The notes beneath the pieces are model-generated. The model did not search any database. It saw only the letters and a program-made list of their open reading frames with translations, and was not told the origin of the DNA. Positions 11,121 through 25,600 of a DNA stretch of 64,000 bases are shown here, one piece after another (position 1 is the first letter of the stretch; every line of letters begins with the position of its first letter). Source of the DNA: Sipunculus nudus (taxonomy: Eukaryota > Annelida > Sipuncula > Golfingiida > Sipunculidae); contig CM049318.1 of the NCBI GenBank assembly GCA_026874595.1, forward strand, positions 42,638,456-42,702,455, given 5' to 3'. Both the position numbers and the translations under genes were made by a program.

Positions 11121-11143
11121 GGGGGGGGGGGGGGGGGGGGGGG
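11121..11143 (+). repeat. G23 homopolymer
   Basis: An uninterrupted run of 23 G on the plus strand, about 80 bp before the 34-bp array. Such a tract can form G-quadruplex structures and is error-prone in sequencing, so the length is approximate. Confidence 0.9.
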
Positions 11144-11225
11144 TAGGTGTCTGACTGTTGATGCCGTGGTGGCGTCTTGATAAACCTCATTCTTTTTTAA
11201 ATATAATCTTTAATATATAAACAGC

Positions 11226-14200
11226 TAGGGCTTACTCCATTATTGGCCGCTATTTTAACAGGGCTTACTCCAATATCGGGCTGCTATTATAACAGGGCTT
11301 ACTCCATTAATGGGCTGCTATTATAACAGGGCTTACTCCGTCAATTGGCTGCTATAATAACAGGGCTTACCCCATTAATGGGCTGTTATTATAACAGGAC
11401 TTTATCCATGAATGGGCTGCTTTTATAACAGGGCTAACTGCATTAATGGGCTGCTATTATAACAGGACTTACTCTATTAATGGGCTGCTATTATAACAGG
11501 GCTTACCTCATCAATGGGCTGATATTATGACAGGGCTTACTCCGTCAGTGGTCTGCTATTATTACAGGGCTTACTGCATTAATGAGCTGCTATTATAACA
11601 GGGCTAACCCCATTATTGGCCGCTATTTTAACAAAGCTTACTCCATTTTCGGGCTGTTATCAAAATAGGGCTTACTGCATTAATTGGCTGCTATTATAAA
11701 AGGGCTTCCTCCGTCAATGGGCTGCTATTATAACAGGGCTTACTCAATTAATGGGCTGTTATTGTAATAGGACTTACTCCATGAAAGGGTTACTATTATA
11801 ACAGGGGGTACTCCGTCAATGGGCTGCTATTATAATAGGGCTTGTATTAATTCGCTGCTATTATAACAGGGCTTTATTCCGTCAATGGGCTGCTATTATA
11901 ACAGGGCTTACTCAAATAATGGCTGTTATTATAACAGGACTTAATCCATGAATGGGCTCCTTCTATAACAGGGCTAACTGCATTTATGGTCTGCTATTAT
12001 AATAGGGCTTACTGACTTTATTGTCTGCTATTATAACAGGACTTCCTCCGCCCATGGGCTGCTGTCATAACAGGACTCACTCCGTCAGTGGGCTGCTATT
12101 ATAACAGGGCTTACTGCATTAGTGAGCTGCTATTATAACAGGGCTAATTCCATTATTGGTCGCTATTTTAACAGAGCTTACTCCATTTTCGGGCTGTTAT
12201 TATAACAGGACTTAATCCATGAATGGACTGCTACTATAACAAGGCTAACTGCATTAATGGGCTGTTATTATAACAGGGCTTACTCCATTAATAAGCTGTT
12301 ATTATAACAGGACTTAATCCATGAATGGGCTGCTACTATAACAGGGCTAACTGCATTAATTGGCTGCTATTATCATAGGGCTTACTGCATTAATTGGCTG
12401 CTATTATAACAGGGCTTACTCCGTCAATGGGCTGCTATTATAACAGGACTTACTCCATTGATGGGTTCTTATTATAATAGGACTTATTCCATGAATAGGC
12501 TGTTTCTATAACAGGGCTAACTGCTTTTATGAGCTGCTATTATAATAGGGCTTACTGCATTAATTGGCTGCTATTATAACAGGGCTTCCTCCGTCAATGG
12601 ACTGCTATTATAACAGGGCTTACTCAATTAATGGGCTGTTATTGTAACAAGACTCACTCCATGAATGGGCTGCTATTATAACAGGGGTACTCCGTCAATG
12701 AGCTGCTATAATAACAGAGCTTACCATATTAATGGGCTGATATTATAACAGGGCTTACTCCATTAATGGACTGCTATTATAACAGGGCTTACTGCATTAA
12801 TGGGCTGTTATTTTTACCGGGCATAATTCGTCAATGGGCTGATATTAAGAAAGGGCTTACTTCATTATTAGGCTGCTATTATAACAGGGCTTACTCCGTC
12901 AATGGGCTGCTATTATAACAGGGCTTCCTCCGCCCATGGGCTGCTGTCATAACAGGGCTTACTCCGTCAGTGGGCTGCTATTATTACAGGGCTTACTGCA
13001 TTAATGAGCTGCTATTATAACAGGGCTAATTCCATTATTGGCCGCTATTTTAACAGAGCTTACTCCATTTTCGGGCTGTTATTATAACAGGACTTAATCC
13101 ATGAATGGACTGCTACTATAACAAGGCTAACTGCATTAATGGGCTGTTATTATAACAGGGCTTACTCCATTAATAAGCTGTTATTATAACAGGACTTAAT
13201 CCATGAATGGGCTGCTACTATAACAGGGCTAACTGCATTAATGGGCTGCTATTATCATAGGGCTTACTGCATTAATTGGCTGCTATTATAACAGGGCTTA
13301 CTCCGTCAATGGGCTGCTATTATAACAGGGCTTACTACATTGATGGGCTCTTATTATAATAGGACTTAATCCATGAATAGGCTGTTTCTATAACAGGGCT
13401 AACTGCTTTTATGGGCTGCTAGTATAATAGGGCTTACTGCATTAATTGGCTGCTATTATAACAGGGCTTCCTCCGTCAATGGACTGCTATTATAACAGGG
13501 CTTACTCAATTAATGGGCTGTTATTGTAACAAGACTCACTCCATGAATGGGCTGCTATTATAATAGGGGTACTCCGTCAATGAGCTGCTATAATAACAGG
13601 GCTTACCATATTAATGGGCTGATATTATAACAGGGCTTACTCCATTAATGGACTGCTATTATAACAGGGCTTACTGCATTAATGGGCTGTAATTTTTACC
13701 GGGCATAATTCGTCAATGGGCTGATATTAAGAGAGGGCTTACTTCATTATTAGGCTGCTTTTATAACAGGGCTTACTCCGTCTATGGGCTGCTATTAAAC
13801 CGGGGCTAAATGCATTATTGGCCGCTATTGAAACAGAGCTTACTCCATTTTTGGGCAGCTATTATAACGGGGCTTTATTCATCAATGGGCTGATATTATA
13901 ACAGGGCTTACTCCATTAATGGACTGCTATTATTATAGGGCTTACTGCATTATGGGCTGTTATTTTTACAGGGCCTACTCCGTCAATGGGCTGCTATTAT
14001 AACAGGGCTAACTCCATGAATGGGCTGCTACTATAACAGGGCTAACTGCATTAATGGGCTGCTATTATAATAGGGCTTGTATTAATTCGCTGCTATTATA
14101 ACATGGCTATTCCGTCAATGGCTGCTATTATAACAGGGTTTACTCCATTAAAGGGCTGTTATTAAAACAGGGCTAACTCCATTATTGGCCGCTATTTTAA

Positions 14201-17200
14201 CAGAGCTTACTCCATTTTCGGGCTGTTATCATAATAGGGCTTACTGCATTACTTGGCTGCTATTATAAAAGGGCTTCCTCCGTCAATGGGCTGCTATTAT
14301 AACAGGGCTTACTCCATTGATGGGTTCTTATTATAATAGGACTTATTCCATGAATAGGCTGTTTCTATAACAGGGCTAACTGCTTTTATGGGCTGCTATT
14401 ATAATAGGGCTTACTGCATTAATTGGCTGCTATTATAACAGGGCTTCCTCCGTCAATGGACTGCTATTATAACAGGGCTTACTCAATTAATGGGCTGTTA
14501 TTGTAACAAGACTCACTCCATGAATGGGCTGCTATTATAACAGGGGTACTCCGTCAATGAGCTGCTATAATAACAGAGCTTACCATATTAATGGGCTGAT
14601 ATTATAACAGGGCTTACTCCATTAATGGACTGCTATTATAACAGGGCTTACTGCATTAATGGGCTGTTATTTTTACCGGGCATAATTCGTCAATGGGCTG
14701 ATATTAAGAAAGGGCTTACTTCATTATTAGGCTGCTATTATAACAGGGCTTACTCCGTCAATGGGCTGCTATTATAACAGGGCTTCCTCCGCCCATGGGC
14801 TGCTGTCATAACAGGGCTTACTCCGTCAGTGGGCTGCTATTATAACAGGGCTTACTGCATTAATGAGCTGCTATTATAACAGGGCTAATTCCATTATTGG
14901 CCGCTATTTTAACAGAGCTTACTCCATTTTCGGGCTGTTATTATAACAGGACTTAATCCATGAATGGACTGCTACTATAACAAGGCTAACTGCATTAATG
15001 GGCTGTTATTATAACAGGGCTTACTCCATTAATAAGCTGTTATTATAACAGGACTTAATCCATGAATGGGCTGCTACTATAACAGGGCTAACTGCATTAA
15101 TGGGCTGCTATTATCATAGGGCTTACTGCATTAATTGGCTGCTATTATAACAGGGCTTACTCCGTCAATGGGCTGCTATTATAACAGGGCTTACTACATT
15201 GATGGGCTCTTATTATAATAGGACTTAATCCATGAATAGGCTGTTTCTATAACAGGGCTAACTGCTTTTATGGGCTGCTAGTATAATAGGGCTTACTGCA
15301 TTAATTGGCTGCTATTATAACAGGGCTTCCTCCGTCAATGGACTGCTATTATAACAGGGCTTACTCAATTAATGGGCTGTTATTGTAACAAGACTCACTC
15401 CATGAATGGGCTGCTATTATAATAGGGGTACTCCGTCAATGAGCTGCTATAATAACAGGGCTTACCATATTAATGGGCTGATATTATAACAGGGCTTACT
15501 CCATTAATGGACTGCTATTATAACAGGGCTTACTGCATTAATGGGCTGTTATTTTTACCGGGCATAATTCGTCAATGGGCTGATATTAAGAGAGGGCTTA
15601 CTTCATTATTAGGCTGCTTTTATAACAGGGCTTACTCCGTCTATGGGCTGCTATTAAACCGGGGCTAAATGCATTATTGGCCGCTTTTGAAACAGAGCTT
15701 ACTCCATTTTTGGGCAGCTATTATAACGGGGCTTTATTCATCAATGGGCTGATATTATAACAGGGCTTACTCCATTAATGGACTGCTATTATTATAGGGC
15801 TTACTGCATTATGGGCTGTTATTTTTACAGGGCCTACTCCGTCAATGGGCTGCTATTATAACAGGGCTAACTCCATGAATGGGCTGCTACTATAACAGGG
15901 CTAACTGCATTAATGGGCTGCTATTATAATAGGGCTTGTATTAATTCGCTGCTATTATAACATGGCTATTCCGTCAATGGCTGCTATTATAACAGGGTTT
16001 ACTCCATTAAAGGGCTGTTATTAAAACAGGGCTAACTCCATTATTGGCCGCTATTTTAACAGAGCTTACTCCATTTTCGGGCTGTTATCATAATAGGGCT
16101 TACTGCATTACTTGGCTGCTATTATAAAAGGGCTTCCTCCGTCAATGGGCTGCTATTATAACAGGGCTTACTCAATTAATGGGCTGTTATTGTAATAGGA
16201 CTTACTCCATGAATGGGCTACTATTATAACAGGGGGTACTCTATTGGGCTGCTATTATAATAGGGCTTGTATTAATTCGCTGCTATTATAACAGGGCTAA
16301 TTCCGTCAATGGGCTGCTATTATAACAGGGCTTACTGCATTAAAGGGCTGTTATTATAACAGGACTTAATCCATGAATGGGCTGCTTCTATAACAGGGCT
16401 AACTGCATTAATGGGCTGCTATTATAATAGGGCTTACTGCATTTATTGGCTGCTATTATAACAGGGCTTCCTCCGTCAATGGGCTGCTATCATAACAGCG
16501 CTTACTCCGTCAGTGGGCTGCTATTATAACAGGGCTTACTGCATTAATGAGCTGCTATTATAACAGGGCTAACTCCATTATAGGCCGCTTTTTAACAGAG
16601 CTTACTGCTATTATAACAGGACATACCCTATAATGGACTGCTATTATAACAGGGCTTACCTCATGAATGGGCTGATATTATGACAGAGCTTACTCCGTCA
16701 GTAGGCTGTTATTATAACAGGGCTTACTCCGTCAATGGGCTGCTATTATAACAGCGCTAACTCAATTAATGGGCTGCTATTATAATTGGACTACCTGCAT
16801 TAATGAGCTGCTATTATAACAGGGCTTTCTCCGTCAATGGGCTGCTATTATAACAGGGCTAACTCCATTAATGGGCTGCTATTATAACTGGACTAACTGC
16901 ATTAATGAGCTGCTATTATAACAGGGCTTACTCCGTCAATGGGCTGCTATTATAACAGCGCTAACTCAATTAATGGGCTGCTATTATAATAGGACTAACT
17001 GCATTAAAGGGCTGCTATTATAACAGGGCTTACTCCATTAATGGGCTGCTATTATAATAGGACTAACTGCATTAATGGGCTGCTATTATGACAGGGCTTA
17101 CTCCGTCAGTGGGCTGCTATTATAACAGGGCTTACACCATACATGGGCTGTTATTATAACAGGACTTACTCTATGAATGGGCTGCTATTATGATAGGGCT

Positions 17201-17590
17201 TACCTCATCAATGATCTGCTATTATATTAGGGCTTACTCCGTTATTGGCCGCTATTTTGACAGGGCCTACTGCATTATCGGGCTGCTATTTTAACACGGT
17301 CTACTGCATTATCTGGCTGCTATTATAAAAGGGCTTATTCAATTAATGGGCTGTTATTATAAGAGGGCTTACTCCATTAATGGGTTACTATTATAATAGG
17401 GCTTACTCCATAATTGGTCGCTATTTTATCATGGCTTACTCCATTATCGGGCTGCTATTATAACAGGGCTTACTCTATTAATGGGCTGTTATCATTACAG
17501 GGCTTATTTCATGAATGGGCTGTTATTATAACATGGCTTACTTCACGAATGGGGTATTATTATAACACAGGGCTTACTCCATGCTATTAC
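11226..17590. repeat. 34-bp minisatellite array, about 187 units
   Basis: The unit is GGGCTTACTCCATTAATGGG followed by CTGCTATTATAACA. Common variants replace TTACTCCATTAATG with TTACTCCGTCAATG, CTAACTGCATTAATG or ACTTAATCCATGAATG. Single-base slippage units are frequent. The array runs for 6.36 kb with no interruption by other DNA. Higher-order structure is strong: an offset of about 881-882 bp gives matching variants (12051 with 12933, 12491 with 13373, 12591 with 13472), and a larger 1,859-bp block is duplicated. The array contains almost no ORF because in-frame TAA/TAG recur. Confidence 0.97.
12452..16170. repeat. Two tandem copies of a 1,859-bp higher-order block in the 34-bp array
   Basis: Positions 12452-14310 and 14311-16170 match at a constant offset of 1,859 bp (12491 with 14350, 13742 with 15601). 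Only a handful of substitutions were seen (for example GAGCTG versus GGGCTG near 12531, GTAATTT versus GTTATTT near 13685, GCTATTG versus GCTTTTG near 13830). The block is not a whole number of 34-bp units, because several units carry 1-2 bp indels. Both copies share the indels, so they come from one duplication. Confidence 0.85.
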
Positions 17591-19120
17591 AAACCGTTAG
17601 CTAAATACCAGACTGCCAGGAGCCTCCTTTTTTTATTTCTAGGTAATTACTTCTGAGACAAAACTAGTAACCGATCCTTAATTGCATTCCTTGCAGGCGT
17701 CCGTAAAGGACCTCTAAAACTAATAATTAGCATAAAATATAAATATGCATTCACAGAAATCTTTAAACATTATTCAGTGGAGATTAAACAATTATAAATC
17801 CGCCATTTTTCGATAAGGTCACCAGAATAAAAAGGATGGATATGAATGTCACCCGAAAACCTTGTTTCTCATTAGTATGCGGGTATCTGGGGTCCTTTTC
17901 GTACTCTGTCGGCAGTAATGGGCCCAGACTATAAGCGCTTCCTCATACGGTCACAAAATACGCCAGCGACTCTGGGGGTAATGGCGAAAATCCGTCTGGA
18001 GACCAGAACACGGGTTTCCTGCGAGATGGCTTTGTGTGTGTGCGGGGTGTGTATTCTACTGACAGAGTGAGGTGTTACATTGAGGCTCACATTGGGACCC
18101 GGAAGCCAACTCCACAGTTAAAATGATGGGCCGGTACTCTGTGGGCGACCAAAGTCGTTACGGCAGGCAGACACTCGACCAAGTGAAGCTTGTTATTATG
18201 GGGCTATCCAGAAAAATGGACTTGGGAAGCCCGCAGCAAATGCCTTAAACTGGCTGCCCGCGAATCAAAGTTGGCCTAAACCTGATCATTTAGGCAAGAT
18301 TGATCCAGTAAGGTGTCCCCAAATAAACCCCGTTCTCCGGGATGGTTTGTTCCCCGGAACTTGAGATGTTTAATGGACAGTAGTGGTGTCTGATGCTGTG
18401 TCAAGCGTGACATGCGTGCTGGGGTCAGTTTACGCCTAAATTTGGAAGAATAGAAAATCCTTTAATGACCAAGTATTTCCTCTAGGATTAACTCTGGTGG
18501 ACCATGAGAGAAAGAAACCGTTACCAAAACTGACCTCTTCCTACGCCCCACATCACTGGTTAAGTGAAGGCGATGTGTGTTTCCTTGATTTGTTTTATCT
18601 CACTTTTTACAGAAAAAACGGCCGGATGAAAGATTGTATTCAGCGGTAGCAATGGTAAAAGTATATGAAGCGTTCGGGTAGTAATGTGTGTGTGTGAGAG
18701 AGAGAGAGCAGTTAACAGTTTCATTTCTGTTATATTTATTATTATCTGTTATATTATTTATATTTATTATAATTTTAAATTTAGGCAAAATGACAATTTT
18801 ATATTATATCAACATTGGTTATAGTAAGTTTGTGCAGGACTCACCAGTGTATCTCTCATGTGGATTTTATTGAGGCATTTCATGAGCTCACTGGGCAGCT
18901 ATAACTACCAGCTCATCAACTTCATGTTTGATATTTCTATTATTCTGTTGTTTGTAAATATTTCTATACATAAGGTTTAGTTTGCAGCCTTTTTTTAAGG
19001 GTTCCAGTCCAATTATTGCGAGCTGTACCCCCACCCCCTTTTTTTCCTGACCTGGGGACCTTTTTTTAGGTTTGTCATAAGTCCTCCAATGTTGGACCCC
19101 CCATTCCCCTATTCCTAAAT
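17591..19120. other. Low-copy region between two large arrays
   Basis: No gene recognised. It contains a (GT)n(GA)n simple repeat at about 18685-18708. Another AT-rich stretch at 18720-18780 gives the Leu/Ile-rich 61-codon plus-strand frame. A 92-codon minus-strand frame (18888-19166) overlaps the transposon-end-like sequence at 19121-19136 and is probably repeat-derived. Confidence 0.5.
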
Positions 19121-19136
19121 CCTGGATCCACCCCTG
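19121..19136 (-). mobile_element. hAT-like terminal sequence (solo end)
   Basis: On the minus strand this reads CAGGGGTGGATCCAGG, the common start of hAT-family inverted repeats in animals, followed by ATTTAGGAATAGGGG. No matching opposite end was found nearby, so it is either a truncated copy or a larger element whose other end has diverged. The assignment rests on end-sequence resemblance only. Confidence 0.4.
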
Positions 19137-19550
19137 GGTTAGAACAGAGATGGTCCATGGGCACAATCACAGCCGTGTACCAGATTGCAAGGCTACCGTT
19201 CTAAAACAATAATACTGTTAATTTCACATTTGATCTTCCTGTAGTTATCATGAGATGTGAGGAGAGAATATTATGAATATAATGAATGATTTATTATAAT
19301 GACTGTGTTCAGCACTTCTTTCTTTTAGCTGTATGTAAGTATATCATGTATACCAGTAAGTCATCGAGCAGACGTGCACATTTCCTGGGATTAACCTTAA
19401 TTTGATCTTTGGTATATCAAGCCTACTTAAACCTGTCCTAATAAACGTCCAAAGACACGGTAAAAGCTTTCAATTAAAGCATGTCATTAATCTTTGTAAT
19501 TAATCACTAATTTTTTTTTTAAGTTTCAGGCATGCTTAACATATCATCAA

Positions 19551-19644
19551 AAATATCGATATTTGAAAACTGTATCGCGATATGCAATATGCGAATTTTA
19601 GTATGGCGATCTTCCGATATATCGGTAATATCGCGCATCCCTAC
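19551..19644. mobile_element. Transposon end-like segment rich in ATATCG palindromes
   Basis: This segment carries three exact palindromes: AAATATCGATATTT (19551-19564), TATCGCGATA (19573-19582) and CCGATATATCGG (19614-19625). It ends TAATATCGCGCATCCCTA. On the other strand that reads TAGGGATGCGCGATATTA, a sequence type I associate with ends of hAT-like elements in animals. The 51-bp array begins at once afterwards (19645). No opposite end is identified. Confidence 0.35.
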
Positions 19645-22600
19645 TGTTAAATATTTTACCCACGCTCAAAAGTGTAAAATTTCTTGGCATTTAACCCTGT
19701 TAAATATTGTACCCATGCTCAAAAGTGTAAATTTTTTTGGCATTTAACTCTGTTACATATTGTACCCATGCTCAAAAGTGTAAATTTCTTGCCATTTACC
19801 CTGATAAATATTTTCACCCATGCTGAAAAGTGTGTATTTCTTGCCATTTACCCTGTTAAACATTTTACCCATGCTCAATAGTGTAAAATTTCTTGGCAAT
19901 TATCCTGTTAGCTATTGTACCCATGCTCAAAAGAGTAAATTTCTTGCAATTTACCCTGCTAAATATTTTTACCCATGCTGAAAAGTGTGTATTTCTTGCC
20001 ATTTACCCTGTTAAACATTTTACCCATGCTCAAAAGTGCAAAATTTCTTGGCAATTATCCTGTTAACTATTGTACCCATGCTCAAAAGTGTAAATTTCTT
20101 GCCATTTACCCTGTTAAACATTGTACCCATGCTCAAAAGTGTAAATTTCTTGGCAATTATCCTGTTAACTATTGTACCCATGCTCAAAAGTGTAAATTTC
20201 TTGCCATTTACCCTGCTAAATAGTTTTACCCATGCTGAAAAGTGTGTATTTCTTGCCATTTACCCTGTTAAACATTGTACCCATGCTCAAATGTGTAAAT
20301 TTCTTGCCATTTACCCTGCTAAATATTTTTACCCATGCTGAAAAGTGTGTATTTCTTGCCATTTACCCTATTAAACATTGTACCCATGCTCAAAAGTGCA
20401 AAATTTCTTGGCAATTATCCTGTTAACTATTGTACCCATGCTCAAAAGTGTAAATTTCTTGGCAATTATCCTGTTAACTATTGTACCCATGCTCAAAAGT
20501 GTAAATTTCTTGCCATTTACCCTGCTAAATATTTTTACCCATGCTGAAAAGTGTGTATTTCTTGCCATTTACCCTGTTAAACAATTTACCCATGCTCAAA
20601 AGTGTAAATTTCTTGGCAATTATCCTGTTAACTATTGTACCCATGCTCAAAAGTGTAAATTTCTTGCCATTTACTCTGCTAAATATTTTTACCCATGCTG
20701 AAAAGTGTGTATTTCTTGCCATTTACCCTGTTAAACAATTTACCCATGCTCAAAAGTGTAAATTTCTTGGCAATTATCCTGTTTAATATTGTACCCATGC
20801 TCAAAAGTGTAAATTTCTTGCCATTTACCCTGTAAAACAATTTACCCATGCTCAAAAGTGTAAATTTCTTGGCAGTTATCCTGTTAACTATTGTACCCAT
20901 GCTCAAAAGTGTAAATTTCTTGCCATTTACCCTGCTAAATATTTTTACCCATGCTGAAAAGTGTGTATTTCTTGCCATTTACCCTGTTAAACAATTTACC
21001 CATGCTCAAAAGTGTAAATTTCTTGGCAATTATCCTGTTAACTATTGTACCCATGCTCAAAAGTGTAAATTTCTTGCCATTTACCCTGCTAAATATTTTT
21101 ACCCATGCTGAAAAGTGTGTATTTCTTGCCATTAACCCTGTTAAACAATTTACCCATGCTCAAAAGTGTAAATTTCTTGGCAATTATCCTGTTTAATATT
21201 GTACCCATGCTCAAAAGTGTAAATTTCTTGCCATTTACCCTGTTAAACAATTTACCCATGCTCAAAAGTGTAAATTTCTTGGCAATTATCCTGTTAACTA
21301 TTGTACCCATGCTCAAAAGTGTAAGTTTCTTGCCATTTATCCTGCTAAATATTTTTACCCATGCTGAAAAGTGTGTATTTCTTGCCATTTACCCTGTTAA
21401 ACATTTTACCCATGCTCAAAAGTGTAAAATTTCTTGGCAATTATCCTGTTAACTATTGTACCCATGCTCAAAAGTGTAAATTTCTTGGCGATATTATCCT
21501 GTTAACTATTGTACCCATGCTCAAAAGTGTAAAATTTCTTGGCAATTATCCTGTTAACTATTGTACCTATGCTCAAAAGTGTACATTTCTTGGCAATTAT
21601 CCTGTTAACTATTGTACCAATGCTCAAAAGTGTAAATTTCTTGTCATTTACCCTGCTAAATATTTTTACCCATGCTAAAAAGTGTGTATTTCTTGCCATT
21701 TACCCTGTTAAACATTTTACCCATGCTCAAAAGTGTAAATTTTTTTGGCAATTATCCTGTTAACTATTGTACCCATGCTGAAAAGTGTAAATTTCTTGCC
21801 ATTTACTGTGTTAAACATTTTACCCATGCTCAAAAGTGTAAAATTTTTGGGCAATTATCCTGTTAACTATTGTACCCATGCTCAAAAGTGTGCATTTCTT
21901 GCCATTTACCCTGTTAAACATTTTACCCTTGCTGAAAAGTGTGTATTTCTTGCCATTTACCCTGTTAACCATTTTACCCATGCTCAAAAGTATAAAATTT
22001 CTTGGCAATTATCCTGTTAACTATTGTACCCATGCTCAAAAGTGTAAAATTTCTTGGCAATTATCCTGTTAACTATTGTACCCATGCTCAAAAGTGTAAA
22101 TTTCTTGCCATTTACCGTGTTAAACATTTTACCCATACTCAAAAGTGTAAAATTTCTTGCCAATTACCCTGCTAAATATTTTACCCATGCTGAAAAGTGT
22201 GTATTTCTTGCCATTTACCCTGTTAATCATTTTACCCATGCACAAAAGTGTAAAATATCTGGGCAATTATCCTGTTAACTATTGTCCCCATGCTCAAAAG
22301 TGTAAATTTCTTGCCATTTACCCTGTTAAACATTTTACCCATGCTCAAAAGTGTAAAATTTCTTGCCATTTACCCTGCTAAATATTTTACCCATGCTGAA
22401 AAGTATGTATTTCTTGCCATTTACCCTGTTAAACATTTTACCCATGCTCAAAAGTGTAAAATTTCTTGGCAATTATCCTGTTAACTATTGTACCCATGCT
22501 CAAAAGTGTAAAATTTCTTGGCATTTATCCTGTTAACTATAGTACCCATGCTCAAAAGTGTAAATTTCTTGCCATTTACCGTGTTAAACATTTTACCCAT

Positions 22601-25600
22601 ACTCAAAAGTGTAAAATTTCTTGCCAATTACCCTGCTAAATATTTTACCCTTGCTGAAAAGTGTGTATTTCTTGCCATTTACCCTGTTAACCATTTTACC
22701 CATGCTCAAAAGTGTAAAATTTCTTGGCAATTATCCTGTTAACTATTGTACCCATGCTCAAAAGTGTGAATTTCTTGCCATTTACCCTGCTAAATATTTT
22801 TACCCATGCGGAAAAGTGTGTATTTCTTGCCATTAACCCTGTTAATCATTTTACCCATGCACAAAAGTGTAAAATATCTGGGCAATTATCCTGTTAACCA
22901 TTTTACCCATGCACAAAAGTGTAAAATTTCTGGGCAATTATCCTGTTAACTATTGTCCCCATGCTCAAAAGTGTAAATTTCTTGCCATTTACCCTGTTTA
23001 ACATTTTACCCATGCTCAAAAGTGTAAAATTTCTTGCCATTTACCCTGCTAAATATTTTACCCATGCTGAAAAGTATGTATTTCTTGCCATTTACCCAGT
23101 TAAACATTTTACCCATGCTCAAAAGTGTAAAATTTCTTGGCAATTATCCTGTTAACTATTGTACCCATGCTCAAAAGTGTAAATTTCTTGCCATTTACCC
23201 TGTTAAACATTTTACCCATGCTCAAAAGTGTAAAATTTCTTGCCATTTACCCTGCTAAATATTTTACCCATGCTGAAAAGTATGTATTTCTTGCCATTTA
23301 CCCTGTTAAACATTTTACCCATGCTCAAAAGTGTAAAATTTCTTGGCAATTATCCTGTTAACTATTGTACCCATGCTCAAAAGTGTAAAATTTCTTGGCA
23401 ATTATCCTGTTAACTATTGTACCCATGCTCAAAAGTGTAAAATTTCTTGGCAATTATCCTGTTAACTATTGTACCCATGCTCAAAAGTGTAAATTTCTTG
23501 CCATTTACCCTGTTAAATATTTTTACCCATGCGGAAAAGTGTGTATTTCTTGCCATTTACCCTGTTAATCATTTTACCCATGCACAAAAGTGTAAAATAT
23601 CTGGGCAATTATCCTGTTAACCATTTTACCCATGTTCAAAAGTGTAAAATTTCTTGGCAATTATCCTGTTAACTATTGTACCCATGCTCAAAAGTGTAAA
23701 TTTCTTGTCATTTACCCTGCTAAATATTTTTACCCATGCTGAAAAGTGTGTATTTCTTGCCATTTACCCTGTTAATCATTTTACCCATGCACAAAAGTGT
23801 AAAATTTCTGGGCAATTATCCTGTTAACTATTGTCCCCATGCTCAAAAGTGTAAATTTCTTGCCATTTACCCTGTTAAACATTTTACCCATACTCAAAAG
23901 TGTAAAATTTCTTGCCAATTACCCTGCTAAATATTTTACCCTTGCTGAAAAGTGTGTATTTCTTGCCATTTACCCTGTTAACCATTTTACCCATGCTCAA
24001 AAGTGTAAAATTTCTTGGCAATTATCCTGTTAACTATTGTACCCATGCTCAAAAGTGTAAATTTCTTGCCATTTACCCTGCTAAATATTTTTACCCATGC
24101 GGAAAAGTGTGTATTTCTTGCCATTTACCCTGTTAATCATTTTACCCATGCACAAAAGTGTAAAATATCTGGGCAATTATCCTGTTAACCATTTTACCCA
24201 TGCTCAAAAGTGTAAAATTTCTTGGCAATTATCCTGTTAACTATTGTATCCATGCTCAAAAGTGTAAATTTCTTGTCATTTACCCTGCTAAATATTTTTA
24301 CCCATGCTGAAAAGTGTGTATTTCTTGCCATTTACCCTGTTAATCATTTTACCCATGCACAAAAGTGTAAAATTTCTGGGCAATTATCCTGTTAACTATT
24401 GTCCCCATGCTCAAAAGTGTAAATTTCTTGCCATTTACCCTGTTAAACATTTTACCCATGCTCAAAAGTGTAAAATTTCTTGCCATTTACCCTGCTAAAT
24501 ATTTTACCCATGCTGAAAAGTATGTATTTCTTGCCATTTACCCTGTTAAACATTTTACCCATGCTCAAAAGTGTAAAATTTCTTGGCAATTATCCTGTTA
24601 ACTATTGTACCCATGCTCAAAAGTGTAAATTTCTTGCCATTTACCCTGTTAAACATTTTACCCATGCTCAAAAGTGTAAAATTTCTTGCCATTTACCCTG
24701 CTAAATATTTTACCCATGCTGAAAAGTATGTATTTCTTGCCATTTACCCTGTTAAACATTTTACCCATGCTCAAAAGTGTAAAATTTCTTGGCAATTATC
24801 CTGTTAACTATTGTACCCATGCTCAAAAGTGTAAAATTTCTCGGCAATTATCCTGTTAACTATTGTACCCATGCTCAAAAGTGTAAAATTTCTTGGCAAT
24901 TATCCTGTTAACTATTGTACCCATGCTCAAAAGTGTAAATTTCTTGCCATTTACCCTGTTAAATATTTTTACCCATGCGGAAAAGTGTGTATTTCTTGCC
25001 ATTTACCCTGTTAATCATTTTACCCATGCACAAAAGTGTAAAATATCTGGGCAATTATCCTGTTAACCATTTTACCCATGCTCAAAAGTGTAAAATTTCT
25101 TGACAATTATCCTGTTAACTATTGTACCCATGCTCAAAAGTGTAAATTTCTTGTCATTTACCCTGCTAAATATTTTTACCCATGCTGAAAAGTGTGTATT
25201 TCTTGCCATTTACCCTGTTAATCATTTTACCCATGCACAAAAGTGTAAAATTTCTGGGCAATTATCCTGTTAACTATTGTCCCCATGCTCAAAAGTGTAA
25301 ATTTCTTGCCATTTACCCTGTTAAACATTTTACCCATGCTCAAAAGTGTAAAATTTCTTGCCATTTACCCTGCTAAATATTTTACCCATGCTGAAAAGTA
25401 TGTATTTCTTGCCATTTACCCTGTTAAACATTTTACCCATGCTCAAAAGTGTAAAATTTCTTGGCAATTATCCTGTTAACTATTGTACCCATGCTCAAAA
25501 GTGTAAAATTTCTTGGCAATTATCCTGTTAACTATTGTACCCATGCTCAAAAGTGTAAATTTCTTGCCATTTACCGTGTTAAACATTTTACCCATACTCA

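Noticed and set aside
11226-17590. Telomeric or rDNA repeat
   Set aside because: The unit has no TTAGGG-like motif and no rRNA similarity.
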